Source of the DNA: JAFEBO01 sp044221315
GTDB taxonomy: Bacteria; Planctomycetota; Phycisphaerae; Phycisphaerales; UBA1924
Assembly: GCA_044221315.1 (NCBI GenBank)
Contig: JBGAPK010000002.1
Location: 152,287 to 216,286, forward strand
Length of the DNA stretch: 64,000 nucleotides
Direction of reading: 5' to 3'
Positions 25,274 to 34,534 of the stretch are shown here, one piece after another. The translations under genes and the position numbers were made by a program. Below the pieces are notes generated by a model that made no database searches, was not told the origin of the DNA, and saw only the letters and a program-made list of their open reading frames with translations. Every line of letters starts with the position of its first letter. Within the stretch, counting starts at the first letter, position 1.

Positions 25274-26011
25274 CTACCCGCCCATCCGGATCATCGCCGC
25301 AGCCACCACGGCCGCCGTCTCAACCCGCAGGACATTCACAGCGCAACGGAATATTCTGATCCTCATTGCCGCAAACTTCTGCCGCTCCGCCTCCGACCAG
25401 CCGCCCTCCGGCCCCACGAGCAGCACGACTCGTTCCGCACCCTTCAGCCCCAAGTCTCCAAGCCCGCTGCCCGAGGCATCCGCAACCACCACAACAGACT
25501 TCGTCGCGCTGCCGACGAATTCTTCCCGAAGCGCCTCCTCGAGCTCGATTGAGTCTCCAACCTCAAGGCACCACGCTCGCCCGCACTGCTTCATGCTCTC
25601 CGCCGCGACACGGCGCATCCGGTCCAATTTCCCCTCCCGCGGCTCGACCACGCTCCGCCTGGTCACCAGCGGCCGGAACACATCCGCCCCAACCTGCGAC
25701 AGCCCGTCGATCATTTCTTCGAGTCCATCTCCCTTTGCCGCACTGGCGTACACCTCCAGCCGCGGCACGGCCCGCATTTCTACTTCCACCCGAGCGACCT
25801 CAAGATCCATCTCCCATCCGTGTTTCCCTGTCTTGCGTGTGGCCTGAATGTGAGCCGTGCCCCGATTCCCCATCCCGTCCAGCAGTTCGACCTGGTCTCC
25901 CTCCGCCAAACGCTTGACGCGGAGCGCATGGTGGGCCTCCTCGCCTGAAATCACAAGCTTCCGTGGCCCATTCGCCTCCAGCCGCTCCACCATGACCCGA
26001 TGAATGCTCAC
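25274..26011 (-). CDS. rsmE: 16S rRNA (uracil-1498-N3)-methyltransferase
   Basis: RsmE is a SPOUT-class methyltransferase that modifies U1498 in the decoding site of the small subunit. Landmarks are EEAHHALRVKRLAEGDQVEL at the N-terminal PUA-like domain, KGDGLEEMIDGLSQVGAD, AAESMKQCGR, the SAM-binding LLVGPEGGWSEAE and LRVETAAV at the knot. The GTG at 26011 gives 245 residues, the normal family length, and a start of SIHRVMV; the frame extends 23 codons upstream to 26080 without support. Confidence 0.93.
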   Translation of the reverse strand: MSIHRVMVERLEANGPRKLVISGEEAHHALRVKRLAEGDQVELLDGMGNRGTAHIQATRKTGKHGWEMDLEVARVEVEMRAVPRLEVYASAAKGDGLEEMIDGLSQVGADVFRPLVTRRSVVEPREGKLDRMRRVAAESMKQCGRAWCLEVGDSIELEEALREEFVGSATKSVVVVADASGSGLGDLGLKGAERVVLLVGPEGGWSEAERQKFAAMRIRIFRCAVNVLRVETAAVVAAAMIRMGG

Positions 26012-26173
26012 GGCGCGAGGGTAGCGAATCCGCTCCTCCAAGGTCCGAGAGCCTTGCCCAAACACCGCCCGTGAGGGCAATACAAGCCCCTTCGGGTCCG
26101 ATAGAGTCTGCCAGCCTCCAGACCCGCCCCGCCGCCGCCGATCCTCTTAGTGCGCACCCGGTGCGCCATCCCG

Positions 26174-27304
26174 ATGTCTTCCACAGACACCCAACCCGGC
26201 ACGCAAACCGCGCCCGCCTCCGGCGATGCGCTCGGCCTCGACGCGCAGCTCGACGCGCTCCTCGCCGACATGCAGTCGCAGCGCCAGGCCGTGGACGACC
26301 GCGAGAAGCAGCACGCCCAGCCGGATCACGGCCCCGCCGAAGCCGTCACATCCGCAAGCGCCGCCGCCGAATCGGCCGTTGCCTCGCTCGAGCAGCAGGT
26401 CGAATCGCTCGTCGAGCAGTTCGTCGATTCCCCGACCACCGTAACGCCGGAGGAACAGGACACGCAAGCGCCCCCCGCGCTCGCGCCTGCCGTGAGCCCC
26501 GAGCCCGTAGCAGAATCCACCTCGGCACCGGCCCCCGCGCCTCCCCCGGCCACGATCAACGCACTCGACGACCAACTCGCAAAACTCACCGACGAGATGT
26601 TGGGGTCGCCGATTCCGGCTCGCGGCACGCCGACGCCTCCGTCCGATCCGCCGCTCACGCCCGCGCCTCCCCTGGCGCAGACCGACAAGCCGCAAGCGCA
26701 GCCGGCCGAACAGGCTCTGCCGGCTTCGCCCGCTCCGGGGCCGACCGCGGCGCCCGCCCCGCCAAAGAAGCCCGAGCCCGCGCCGGTCAAGCCGATCGCA
26801 GCGCCCATCCCAACAGCTCCTGCGGCACCGAGCAAACTGGTTGCCGCGCTCGCCGCACCCATCGCGGGCAAGCCGCGCATCGTCCGCGACACGATCGGCT
26901 GGCTGGGGCTCAATACGATCTTCCTCGCGAGCGTCACGTGGCTCTATCACCTGACGATCCAGACTCCGGAGAAGCCGCACGCCGAGCACGCCCCGGCCGG
27001 GCTCGTCGAGTCGGAGCATGCCTCACACGGCGCCGCGGACCCGCACGCCGCCGCGCCAAAGGACGAGAGCGCGCACGCCACCAACGGACACGCCGGCGAT
27101 TCCCACGAGGCCGGCAATCCCGAACCTGGCGCTGCAACGCTGACCGGCGCCGAGCCGCTCGTCAGGAAGAAGCCCTCCTACGCCCTCTCCGAGACCATGG
27201 CCGAGCGCCTGAACGGAAAGAAGAAGGAGGCCTCCGGCGGGCACGGGGCCGCGGCAAACTCGCCCGAGCCACCCAAATCCGGCGGGGGGCACGGCGGGCA
27301 CTAA
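26174..27304 (+). CDS. Ala/Pro-rich protein with one membrane segment, unknown
   Basis: The ATG at 26174 gives 376 residues; a GTG at 26150 in the same frame is possible. The N-terminal 230 residues are low-complexity, rich in Ala, Pro and acidic residues, with helical stretches (ALGLDAQLDALLADMQSQRQ and LEQQVESLVEQFVDS). One hydrophobic helix is visible at about residues 238-262 (WLGLNTIFLASVTWLYHLTI). The tail is Ala/His/Gly-rich. This suggests an inner-membrane protein with a long disordered domain. No family is recognised. A hairpin/G-rich element lies at its stop codon. Confidence 0.65.
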   Translation: MSSTDTQPGTQTAPASGDALGLDAQLDALLADMQSQRQAVDDREKQHAQPDHGPAEAVTSASAAAESAVASLEQQVESLVEQFVDSPTTVTPEEQDTQAPPALAPAVSPEPVAESTSAPAPAPPPATINALDDQLAKLTDEMLGSPIPARGTPTPPSDPPLTPAPPLAQTDKPQAQPAEQALPASPAPGPTAAPAPPKKPEPAPVKPIAAPIPTAPAAPSKLVAALAAPIAGKPRIVRDTIGWLGLNTIFLASVTWLYHLTIQTPEKPHAEHAPAGLVESEHASHGAADPHAAAPKDESAHATNGHAGDSHEAGNPEPGAATLTGAEPLVRKKPSYALSETMAERLNGKKKEASGGHGAAANSPEPPKSGGGHGGH

Positions 27305-27305
27305 G

Positions 27306-27338
27306 CCCCTTCCCTGAGCGAAGGGGTTGGGGGAAGGG
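27306..27338 (+). terminator. Hairpin with G-runs directly after the stop codon
   Basis: CCCCTTC (27306-27312) pairs with GAAGGGG (27320-27326), starting 2 nt after the TAA. The G-tracts continue as GGGG, GGGGG and GGG to 27338. It belongs to the same family as the elements at 52928 and 54502 and is likely a transcription end signal or an RNA stability element. Confidence 0.5.
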
Positions 27339-27363
27339 CGCGATCTCTTTCCTACCCTTCCCA

Positions 27364-28626
27364 ATGCCCTCGGCCAGCACCAAATCCAGTTCTTTCTCCG
27401 AAGCCAAGCCCGCCGCGGCCGGCACGGACGTCCGCTCGCTCATCGGCGCAGAATTGCCTGCGCTGGTTGCAATCCGCCGCGATCTTCACACGCACCCGGA
27501 ATTGAACTATCAGGAAAAGCGGACAAGTTCCGTCGTCCAGCGTGAACTCGCCAAGCTCGAATCCTCCGGCCTGAAGTTCAAGGCCGGGCTCGCCAAGGGA
27601 ACCGGCGTACTCGCCTACCTCCCTCCAACCGACAAAGCCGGCGAGACCAAGCCCTCCATCGGCCTCCGCGCCGACATGGACGCCCTCCCGATCACCGAGA
27701 ACACCGGCAAGCCCTACGCCAGCCAGACGCCGGGCGTCATGCACGCCTGCGGCCACGACGGGCACGTCACCATCCTGCTCGGTGCGGCACGCGTCCTGAG
27801 CAAACTCGCCCATCGCCCGCGCGGCATCCACTTTGTCTTCCAGCCCGCGGAGGAATCTGGCGCCGGCGGCAACGCCATGTGCCAAGACGGCGTTCTCGAC
27901 GGCAAGGTGCTCGGCCCCAAGATCGAACGCATGTACGGCCTGCACGGCTGGCCCACGCTCGCCCTCAACACCGTCGGCTCACGACCGGGCCCGTTTCTTG
28001 CCGCGACCGATGACGTCCTCGTCGTCATCACCGGCGAGCAGTCGCACGCCGCGTACCCGCACTTCGCCAAGGACCCGATCCTTTGCGTTGCGCAGTGCAT
28101 CCTCAGCCTCCAGCAACTCGTCGCCCGGAATTCCAGCCCCTTCGACAACGTCGTCTGCTCCATGACCATGATCAAGGGCGGCACCGCCAACAACGTCATC
28201 CCCCGCGACGCCCAGTTCCAAGGCACCATCCGCACGCTGACCAAGGAAGCCCGCGCCAAGGCGAAGAAGCGGTTCTTCGAGATTGTGAACGGAGTTGCCG
28301 CGGCTCACGACTGCAAGGCCTCGATCGACTGGCACGAGGGATACCCCGTCACCTTCAACGACCCCGCCCTCACCGACCGCTGGTTCGAGATCGCCCGCGC
28401 CACCGTCGGCGAGAAGCGAGTCCACTTCGTCCCCGAGCCCACCATGGGCGGCGAGGACTTCTCCTATTACGCCCAGAAAGTCCCCTCGGTCTTCTTCACC
28501 CTCGGCCTCCAGCGCCCCGGCGACACCAAGCCCGCGACGCTCCATCAGCCCGAATTCGACTTCAACGACGACGCGATCGGGACGGGGATCGAGATGTTCG
28601 TGACGCTGGCCACTGAATCCCAATAA
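27364..28626 (+). CDS. M20 family amidohydrolase / N-acyl-amino-acid deacylase
   Basis: The family hydrolyses N-acyl amino acids or related amides with two metal ions. The ATG at 27364 gives 420 residues. Visible motifs are RRDLHTHPEL (38-47), RADMDALPI (102-110), HACGHDGH (127-134, with C129 and H131 as ligands), PAEESGAGG (161-169), GEQSHAAYPH in the dimerisation domain and GGEDFSYY near the C-terminus. The frame is also open for 1.3 kb upstream, but that part is antigenic noise of GC-rich sequence over another gene. There is no signal peptide. An 8-bp tandem repeat follows the stop. Confidence 0.92.
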   Translation: MPSASTKSSSFSEAKPAAAGTDVRSLIGAELPALVAIRRDLHTHPELNYQEKRTSSVVQRELAKLESSGLKFKAGLAKGTGVLAYLPPTDKAGETKPSIGLRADMDALPITENTGKPYASQTPGVMHACGHDGHVTILLGAARVLSKLAHRPRGIHFVFQPAEESGAGGNAMCQDGVLDGKVLGPKIERMYGLHGWPTLALNTVGSRPGPFLAATDDVLVVITGEQSHAAYPHFAKDPILCVAQCILSLQQLVARNSSPFDNVVCSMTMIKGGTANNVIPRDAQFQGTIRTLTKEARAKAKKRFFEIVNGVAAAHDCKASIDWHEGYPVTFNDPALTDRWFEIARATVGEKRVHFVPEPTMGGEDFSYYAQKVPSVFFTLGLQRPGDTKPATLHQPEFDFNDDAIGTGIEMFVTLATESQ

Positions 28627-28633
28627 TCAAGAT

Positions 28634-28697
28634 TCTGCTGCTCTGCTGCTCTGCTGCTCTGCTGCTCCGCTGCTCCGCTGCTCCGCTGCTCTGCCGC
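28634..28697. repeat. TCTGCTGC 8-bp tandem repeat (8 units)
   Basis: Eight units follow the consensus TCTGCTGC or TCCGCTGC, with a degenerate ninth to 28705. They fill the gap between the convergent M20 and VOC genes. The same unit recurs four times at 54545-54576, and both are followed by a similar TCYTATTCC flank. Confidence 0.75.
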
Positions 28698-28706
28698 TTT
28701 GCAGTC

Positions 28707-29198
28707 TTATTCCTTCGCACCCTGCCCCACCCGAAACACATGCCCGTCCGGATGCTGCAGGTGAAACTCGCGCATCCCCCACGGCTCGTCCGTCGGCGGC
28801 ATGAGCACCGTCAGCCCCGCCTTCACGCACGCCCTGTGAATCTCGTCCACGCCCTCAACGAAGATGCTCATCCACATGCCTTTGCCCTGCGCCTCGTAGT
28901 CGTACCCGGGCGGCCGCTTCACACCCGCGTCGTCACGCCCACCCTGCCCGTCGCGGCAGAGAAAAATCACGGCGTTAGCCGGATGCCCGTGCGCTCCTTC
29001 CCCCACGCACACGGAAGCGAAGCTCGGCGTGCCCGCCTTGCCCGACTTGGCAATCGCCTCGAAGCGAGGATCACCGTCCATCATCATCGGCTGGTCGTGC
29101 CACGCCCAAGCCTTCCGCCAGCCCCACTTCTCGAACCAGGCGATGCTCGCGGGCACGTCCCGAACGTTCAGAATCGGAATGAGGTGCGAGATCTGCAT
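28707..29198 (-). CDS. VOC (glyoxalase/bleomycin-resistance) family protein
   Basis: The ATG at 29198 gives 163 residues; an upstream start at 29213 is possible. The two beta-alpha-beta-beta-beta modules typical of the vicinal oxygen chelate fold are seen. The first contains ISHLIPILNVRDVPASIAWF and EKWGW; the second contains MWMSIFVEGVDEIHRACVKAG and ends REFHLQHPDGHVFRVGQ. The pattern resembles small dioxygenase- or resistance-like members; the substrate is not inferable. It is convergent with the M20 amidohydrolase. Confidence 0.87.
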   Translation of the reverse strand: MQISHLIPILNVRDVPASIAWFEKWGWRKAWAWHDQPMMMDGDPRFEAIAKSGKAGTPSFASVCVGEGAHGHPANAVIFLCRDGQGGRDDAGVKRPPGYDYEAQGKGMWMSIFVEGVDEIHRACVKAGLTVLMPPTDEPWGMREFHLQHPDGHVFRVGQGAKE

Positions 29199-29244
29199 GC
29201 CGCAAGGATACAAGCACTCGAAACCCCCGCGGGATCGATCGCTC

Positions 29245-30945
29245 TTACTTCAACGACTTCACATACTCCACGATCGCCTCCACCGATTCATCCCGCCCCT
29301 GCTTCCACATCTGGAAAGTCATCGGCGTCCTGATCTTTGGTGAGATCCACGTCCGGTAGTCCTGCGCAGTTGACGTCTGCCAGTACAAGTTGGAGAAGTT
29401 GACCTCCATCTTGCTGTACGGGAGGGTCTCCGGATTTGTCTCACCGACGAAGTTGGGCGGCGCTCCGGTCGGTTCGCCGACGAAGATCGCGGGCGTGTAG
29501 CGTTCCAGTTGCGTCGCGAAGAGCATCGCCGCGGAGAACGTGTTCCGACCCGCGATCACATACAGCGCACCCGGGCGGTTGAGCTTCGCGCAGCGCAACA
29601 AGGCTCCGATCAGCGGGCGGCTGGTGAACATGTCTCCCCCGCCGTTCCATCGCAGGTCCACAATCAGCGCTTTCACTTCCGGCTTCTCGACCGCCGCGAT
29701 CAATTCATTTGAAAACGTGTCGAGCGGCCGGTTCTCCATTTCCGCGCACTCGTTGTACTGGCAATAGACAATCGGCACATCGGACAGTCTCTCGAACCAG
29801 TACATCTCCGTACGCCGCTTCAGGTGAATGGGCAATGCCTCCTTCCCGCCCGGCGGCACGCGCACAATCTCTGCGATGGGCTCGGCCACGGGAACCACAA
29901 CATCTCGCCGCCGCCCGTCCGGGCAGGAAACGGTCAGCCCCAACTCGTCCGCCCTGCTCGAAGCCCCCAGCGCGTGCAACACACGGGGCGTCCTCATGAA
30001 GAAGGGTGCCCGCGAGACGATCCGCATCGAGTTGTCGCGCGACACCAGCGGCGTCACCGCCGCCATGAGTTCGTCCGGGGACTTGCCTTCGATCGCTTCG
30101 ATCCGCGACCAGACCAGGTCCTGGTTCTCCTTCCTCGCACCGCTGATGTACCAGCCATCCTCAAACCGGCCGAAAAGCACCGGCACCTGCCGGCCTTCCG
30201 CCGGCCGCGCCTCCGTGTGACCATCGCGCAGTCTCGCGACCAGCCTCATCACTCCCACTTCGAGTTCCGCATCGGAACTCGACCCGATCCTCGTTTCCAG
30301 CTCTGCGATGCCGTCGTCAAATTTCACCTCCGCGAGCACCCGGACCGCATCAAACAACATCCGGCGCGCTTCCTTCTTCAGGATGCGCAAGTCCGTTCGC
30401 CACCCCTGGTCTCGCGTCGATTTCGAAACATCCACATCGTTGATCAGCTCGCGGAATCGATCCGCGTGCGATGAACTCGTGCGCAATGCCTCGAGCGAAC
30501 CAAGTTTCCTCAGCCCCGCCAGATTCGGCAGCCCTGAATCAACCGCGAGCGACAGTTGCTTCAGTGCTTCGTCCAGCTTCCCCTGCTCCGAGTAGCACTC
30601 GGCCATCTGCCTCCGGACCCGCGCCCGGGGCATGCCCCCCAGCGTCAGCGACCTTTCGTACGCCCCGATCGCGCCGACCGGATCTCCCGTGTACTGCCGC
30701 GACCAGCCCAGGCACATCCACCCGAACCCGTAGTCCGGATCGAGCACCGTCAGTCGCTCGTGGATCGGCAGCGCCCTTTGCCACTCGCCCTGATCGCACG
30801 TGCGGATGCCCTCTTCGTACAGATTCTCCCTGAGCGCGGACGTTGGATCCGGCAAGGGCGACTGCGCCCTCGATGCGCCAAGAGCGCCCAGCAACGCCGC
30901 CATTCCCAACGCCAACCCGCGACTTGTCCGTCCGTTCATTGCCAT
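29245..30945 (-). CDS. TPR and S41-peptidase-like secreted protein
   Basis: The first ATG of a signal peptide is at 30945 (MAMNGRTSRGLALGMAALLG), giving 566 residues; the frame is open 35 codons further. The N-terminal third has tetratricopeptide repeats (CDQGEWQRALPIHERLTVLD, GFGWMCLGWSRQYTGDPVGA, AECYSEQGKLDEALKQLSLA). The C-terminal third matches the tail-specific protease S41 core, with ALIVDLRWNGGGD and GRNTFSAAMLFATQLE, where the Ser corresponds to the nucleophile. A recognised PDZ domain is not clear. It is likely a periplasmic or surface protease, divergent from an AraC regulator. Confidence 0.8.
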   Translation of the reverse strand: MAMNGRTSRGLALGMAALLGALGASRAQSPLPDPTSALRENLYEEGIRTCDQGEWQRALPIHERLTVLDPDYGFGWMCLGWSRQYTGDPVGAIGAYERSLTLGGMPRARVRRQMAECYSEQGKLDEALKQLSLAVDSGLPNLAGLRKLGSLEALRTSSSHADRFRELINDVDVSKSTRDQGWRTDLRILKKEARRMLFDAVRVLAEVKFDDGIAELETRIGSSSDAELEVGVMRLVARLRDGHTEARPAEGRQVPVLFGRFEDGWYISGARKENQDLVWSRIEAIEGKSPDELMAAVTPLVSRDNSMRIVSRAPFFMRTPRVLHALGASSRADELGLTVSCPDGRRRDVVVPVAEPIAEIVRVPPGGKEALPIHLKRRTEMYWFERLSDVPIVYCQYNECAEMENRPLDTFSNELIAAVEKPEVKALIVDLRWNGGGDMFTSRPLIGALLRCAKLNRPGALYVIAGRNTFSAAMLFATQLERYTPAIFVGEPTGAPPNFVGETNPETLPYSKMEVNFSNLYWQTSTAQDYRTWISPKIRTPMTFQMWKQGRDESVEAIVEYVKSLK

Positions 30946-31061
30946 TGCTCCACGCTCGCCCCACGCCCGAAGCCCGACGCATGATCGAGAATAAACTTCG
31001 GTTTCCTGCCCGGCTATCACGTTTTTGGCGGAGCTTTCCCATTCGCGCATCTTCGCTCTCC

Positions 31062-31934
31062 ATGTCCTCTACCGCAGCCGATGCCGGCTTGGATCGCCGT
31101 ATCGCATATCAATGCGCCGATTTCTCCATACTTCAGACCCGCTGGCACCCGGCGCGGCACGAACACAACCGCGAGATCACCACCGACGCCGCCGCCATCG
31201 AGATCATGTCCCGCGGCAGTTTCGTGCGTACCCGGCCCCGCGAGCGCGTCGTTGGTGATGCGAATTCCGTCGTCTTCTTCCCGTTCCGATCGTCCTTCCG
31301 GATCTCGCATTCGGTGCCGAGTCCAAACCGCGGCACGACGATACGAATTCCCGAGGCTTCGATCGAGCGCTGCCACGCGATGTCCAGGGACGCGCTCACC
31401 GACCGTCCCGCCCAAACCGAAGTGCGGCTCACCCCACGCGCCCGAATGCTCCACGCCCGGCTTCTTTGGCGCCTTGGGGCGCCCGCGTGCCGCGCTGCAA
31501 TGGAAGTCGAATCGATTGTCGTTTCATTCCTCCTGGAAGTCCTCCGCGATCGGTGCGTCATTCCCGCTCGCCACGACTCGCTCGCCCACGCCCGCTCCGC
31601 CCGCGTCCGCGAGTACCTTTCGTTTCACTTTCTCGACAAGCCGAGCCTCACCGACCTCGCGACGGTCGCCGGCTCGTCCGTCTGGACCGTCAGTCGCGAC
31701 TTCCACCGATCCTTCGGCATCACGCTCGGCCGCCACATCACGCAGCTACGCCTTGGCCGAGCGCTCACCCTGCTCCGAGGCGGTCACGGACGCCTCACCT
31801 CCATCGCTCTCGCCAGCGGCTTCTGCTCCCACAGCCATTTCACCAAGTGCTTCCGGCGCGAATTCGGGCTCTGCCCCGCCCGGACGAGCCTCGGCGGCCC
31901 GATCGATCCGATACCCGCCGACCCTTGGAATTGA
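31062..31934 (+). CDS. AraC family transcriptional regulator
   Basis: The ATG at 31062 gives 290 residues. The C-terminal 100 residues contain the two helix-turn-helix motifs of the AraC family: LTDLATVAGSSVWTVSRDFH and the highly conserved GFCSHSHFTKCFRREFG. The N-terminal domain (ADFSILQTRWHPARHEH, then RERVVGDANSVVFFPF) is a cupin-like ligand-sensing part. It is transcribed away from the TPR-S41 gene with a 116-bp shared gap and may control that gene or the PEP-CTERM-like gene downstream. Confidence 0.88.
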   Translation: MSSTAADAGLDRRIAYQCADFSILQTRWHPARHEHNREITTDAAAIEIMSRGSFVRTRPRERVVGDANSVVFFPFRSSFRISHSVPSPNRGTTIRIPEASIERCHAMSRDALTDRPAQTEVRLTPRARMLHARLLWRLGAPACRAAMEVESIVVSFLLEVLRDRCVIPARHDSLAHARSARVREYLSFHFLDKPSLTDLATVAGSSVWTVSRDFHRSFGITLGRHITQLRLGRALTLLRGGHGRLTSIALASGFCSHSHFTKCFRREFGLCPARTSLGGPIDPIPADPWN

Positions 31935-31969
31935 GTCGCGGACGCTCCAACGCCCTCGCAAATTTGCCT

Positions 31970-31997
31970 TTGTATCCGCGCGGCTTTCTGCTAAATT
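31970..31997 (+). promoter_or_regulatory. Putative sigma70-type promoter of the PEP-CTERM-like gene
   Basis: TTGTAT (31970-31975) and TAAATT (31992-31997) are separated by 16 bp and lie 54 bp before the ATG at 32051. The match is partial, and planctomycete promoters are poorly defined. Confidence 0.3.
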
Positions 31998-32050
31998 GTC
32001 AGAATGGGAGTTTCCGCCTCCCATCGGTCCAAGTCTGGAGGAGAGACATC

Positions 32051-32920
32051 ATGCATTCACCCATCGCCCGTTGTGGCATTCTGCCCGTGTCGTTCTGCGC
32101 GCTCGCCGCCATCATGGTGGCAGCCCCCGTGTCCCTCGCCTCGCTCGCGCTGCTGAGCGGCCCGCAGCAGGGCTCCCACGTCGGCAACCTCGTCACCAAC
32201 GGCTCGTTCGAGACCGGCGCTCCCGCCAGCGGCACGCAGTACTGGGCCAACGGTACCGCGCTCACGCCCTTCGGCGTCCCGCCCGGCTGGTCGTCCTCCG
32301 GCTCGAACAGCGCGTACGCCTACTGGGGCGGCCCCGGCCAAGTCGCACTCAGCGACAACCTCCCCGACGGCCAGAATGGCCTCTACTTCGGCAACAACTT
32401 CACCAACGTTGACAAGACGCCGACGTGGAATGCAAATGGCACCGTCTCGTTCTCCGGCAATCCGACCTTCACGCCCGTCTTCGGCTCCCCCGTCACGCTC
32501 TCGCAGACCGTCGCCACCAACGCCAGCCCCGCCGCGGCATACATCCTCTCCTTCTGGGCATCGGGCGAGAACGCCGCCTTTGCCTCCTACGCCGACGGCA
32601 TCTTCGGCCTTCGCATCACCAACGTGCTCGCCGGCGATCCGATCCAGTACCTCACCTGCCCCGGCGGCCAGTCCGCCCTGGGCGCGTCTCACCGCTTCGA
32701 ATACCAGTTCACCCCGCTCAATCCCCTCGCCCCCGTCACCATCGAGTTCATCAACTGGGGCCACATCAAGCAATGGCCCGACGCCAACGGAAATCCCGTC
32801 GGTGCCTTCTGCAGCGAACTCGTGCTGGATGATGTGATGATCAACTCGATTCCGGCGCCCGGCGCGATGGGTCTGCTGTTCGCCGGTCTCCCGCTGCTGC
32901 GACGCAGGCGATCCGCGTAA
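32051..32920 (+). CDS. Secreted protein with PEP-CTERM-like C-terminus
   Basis: The ATG at 32051 follows a strong GGAGGAGAG and starts a long signal peptide (ARCGILPVSFCALAAIMVAA); the product is 289 residues. The mature domain begins NLVTNGSFETGAPASG and has the jelly-roll look of choice-of-anchor surface proteins. The C-terminus is SIPAPGAMGLLFAGLPLLRR followed by basic residues, that is, a Pro-rich motif, a hydrophobic helix and an Arg cluster. This is the layout of a PEP-CTERM sorting tail, here PAPGA instead of PEP. Exosortase is not encoded in the window. Unlike its neighbours, it has no dockerin. Confidence 0.78.
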   Translation: MHSPIARCGILPVSFCALAAIMVAAPVSLASLALLSGPQQGSHVGNLVTNGSFETGAPASGTQYWANGTALTPFGVPPGWSSSGSNSAYAYWGGPGQVALSDNLPDGQNGLYFGNNFTNVDKTPTWNANGTVSFSGNPTFTPVFGSPVTLSQTVATNASPAAAYILSFWASGENAAFASYADGIFGLRITNVLAGDPIQYLTCPGGQSALGASHRFEYQFTPLNPLAPVTIEFINWGHIKQWPDANGNPVGAFCSELVLDDVMINSIPAPGAMGLLFAGLPLLRRRRSA

Positions 32921-33095
32921 GGAACCAGAATCGTCCGATCCGCCCGATGGCTACCGCCAGAAGAAGCCGATTCCGATTCGCTTGAACATGTGACGTCCCC
33001 GGCACCCATCCGAACGGTGCCGAATGACGGAGAGATCGCATGTTCGCAATCACGAACAAGTAAGCGGTGTGGTTCGGGGCGGAGAGCCCCATGAA

Positions 33096-34346
33096 CTACG
33101 GGCAGATAAAGCGGTCGTACTGCCGGGCGAACTCGACAAAGTCCGTGTCGTCCACGACGCCGTCGCCGTTCAAGTCCGAAGGGCAAGCCGGTGGCATGGC
33201 CGGGTCGGCGCAGTCGAGGACGTTGTACGCCGCGGCGAAGGCAACAAAATCGGCATCGTCCACCCCGCGGTCATCGTTGAGATCGGCGGCGCAGGTATCG
33301 ACCACGAATCCCTCGAAGGTAGCGCCGACCTCGCTGTTGCCCGCGATGAAACGGCCGTTGTTGCTGATCGCGATAGCGTCGCGCAGCACGCGCTCCGGTA
33401 CCGGGATGCCGATGGTTTCCAGGAAGGCGCTCAGCAGCACCATCCCCTCGCCCTGTCTCCAGATCATGGCGCCGGAATCAGAGGTCCCGACCACCACACT
33501 GCCGTCGCCGTTGCAGTCGTTGGCGAACGAAGCCGAATCGCCCGAAGCGACGCCCAAGTCCTCGGCGGCCAGACCAGCCGGGAGCGACATCGGGAGGCGC
33601 AGCCAGCGGGTTGCGTGCGTCTTGTTCGTTTCGGTCAGGCGGCACTGACCCACGGCGCACCGCCCGTCGGCGCTCACACCCTCGGCCAGCGATTGGAACG
33701 ATCCCGCCAGCAGCGGCAGCATCGCGGTCGCGCCGCCCTCGTGCCAGAAGCCCCGCTCGGGGTTGCTGTTGATGCGGCCGACGATCACCGCGCCATCCGC
33801 ACTGGCGGCCTGTGCACGCCCGTTTGGGATCAGCCCGGGAAGTTCGATGGACACGCCGCTGCCGTTGGACCACTCGTACGGCGGAAAGATGTCCCCGTCG
33901 CTGGTGTGCACTGTGAACTGCCCGACCACCGTGGTTCCATCGTCGCTGATGCCGGCCGCGGTTCCGCCGGGCTCAACACCCATCGAGATCGGCGTGAGCG
34001 TGCCGTCGGGACCGGGGCTGCCGGTCCAGACAAAGTCACGCGGGCCCGAACCCGGGTCGTAATCGCCCGCGATCCACGAACCGTCGCCGGAGACCGCGTT
34101 GGCGGTGGAGTCTGTCGTGGCCAGCGTCGGGTGGAACGTGCCGGCCCCGTCGATTCGAGTCCAGCGAATGGCCCTCGCCTGGCCGCCAACCATTGCCCAA
34201 CCCACCGCCGTGCGCCCGTCGGCGCTGATGTCGGTCACGAACGAGCGATTTCCGCCAGCAAAGCCGATGCCCCGCAGGGCCTGGGCCCACGCAAGCGATG
34301 ACAGACCGATCAGTCCCAGCACGGCGACAGCGCGTTGCGTTCTCAT
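33096..34346 (-). CDS. HAF-repeat secreted protein with GC-type dockerin
   Basis: The ATG follows GGGGAG with 6-nt spacing and opens a signal peptide (TQRAVAVLGLIGLSSLAWAQ); the product is 416 residues. Repeats such as DISADGRTAVGW, AVSGDGSWIAGD, GISDDGTTVVGQ, AASADGAVIVGR, GVSADGRCAVGQ and AISNNGRFIAGN are HAF-type beta-propeller blades, each with S-x-D-G-x-x-x-x-G. The C-terminus is a two-unit dockerin (CAADLNDDRGVDDADF, later NGDGVVDDTDF, ending RFICP). It is a likely paralogue in architecture of the + strand gene at 5728, but here it is isolated from the dockerin cluster. Confidence 0.82.
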   Translation of the reverse strand: MRTQRAVAVLGLIGLSSLAWAQALRGIGFAGGNRSFVTDISADGRTAVGWAMVGGQARAIRWTRIDGAGTFHPTLATTDSTANAVSGDGSWIAGDYDPGSGPRDFVWTGSPGPDGTLTPISMGVEPGGTAAGISDDGTTVVGQFTVHTSDGDIFPPYEWSNGSGVSIELPGLIPNGRAQAASADGAVIVGRINSNPERGFWHEGGATAMLPLLAGSFQSLAEGVSADGRCAVGQCRLTETNKTHATRWLRLPMSLPAGLAAEDLGVASGDSASFANDCNGDGSVVVGTSDSGAMIWRQGEGMVLLSAFLETIGIPVPERVLRDAIAISNNGRFIAGNSEVGATFEGFVVDTCAADLNDDRGVDDADFVAFAAAYNVLDCADPAMPPACPSDLNGDGVVDDTDFVEFARQYDRFICP

Positions 34347-34534
34347 GTGCGGCTCCCCGACCAGGTCCCAAGACCGGCACGCTCAGTTTGACGCGCCGCC
34401 GCCGCAGCGTCAACAAGGAATCGCAAGAGCAGGTTCTGTGGAAACAGCCGCACCATGGGGCAAACACCCCAGGCCGTTCGGCGCGCGGCAAATCTCGCGA
34501 GCGCCGTTGCACCGAACAGGCGGGTGAATTGCGA

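Noticed and set aside
26071..27363. Long open frame joined upstream to the M20 amidohydrolase
   Set aside because: It overlaps a better-supported gene in another frame and is Arg/Pro/Ala-rich without domains; the M20 motifs begin only after the ATG at 27364.
28634..28705. Possible CRISPR array
   Set aside because: Units are 8 bp in direct tandem without spacers, so it is a simple tandem repeat.
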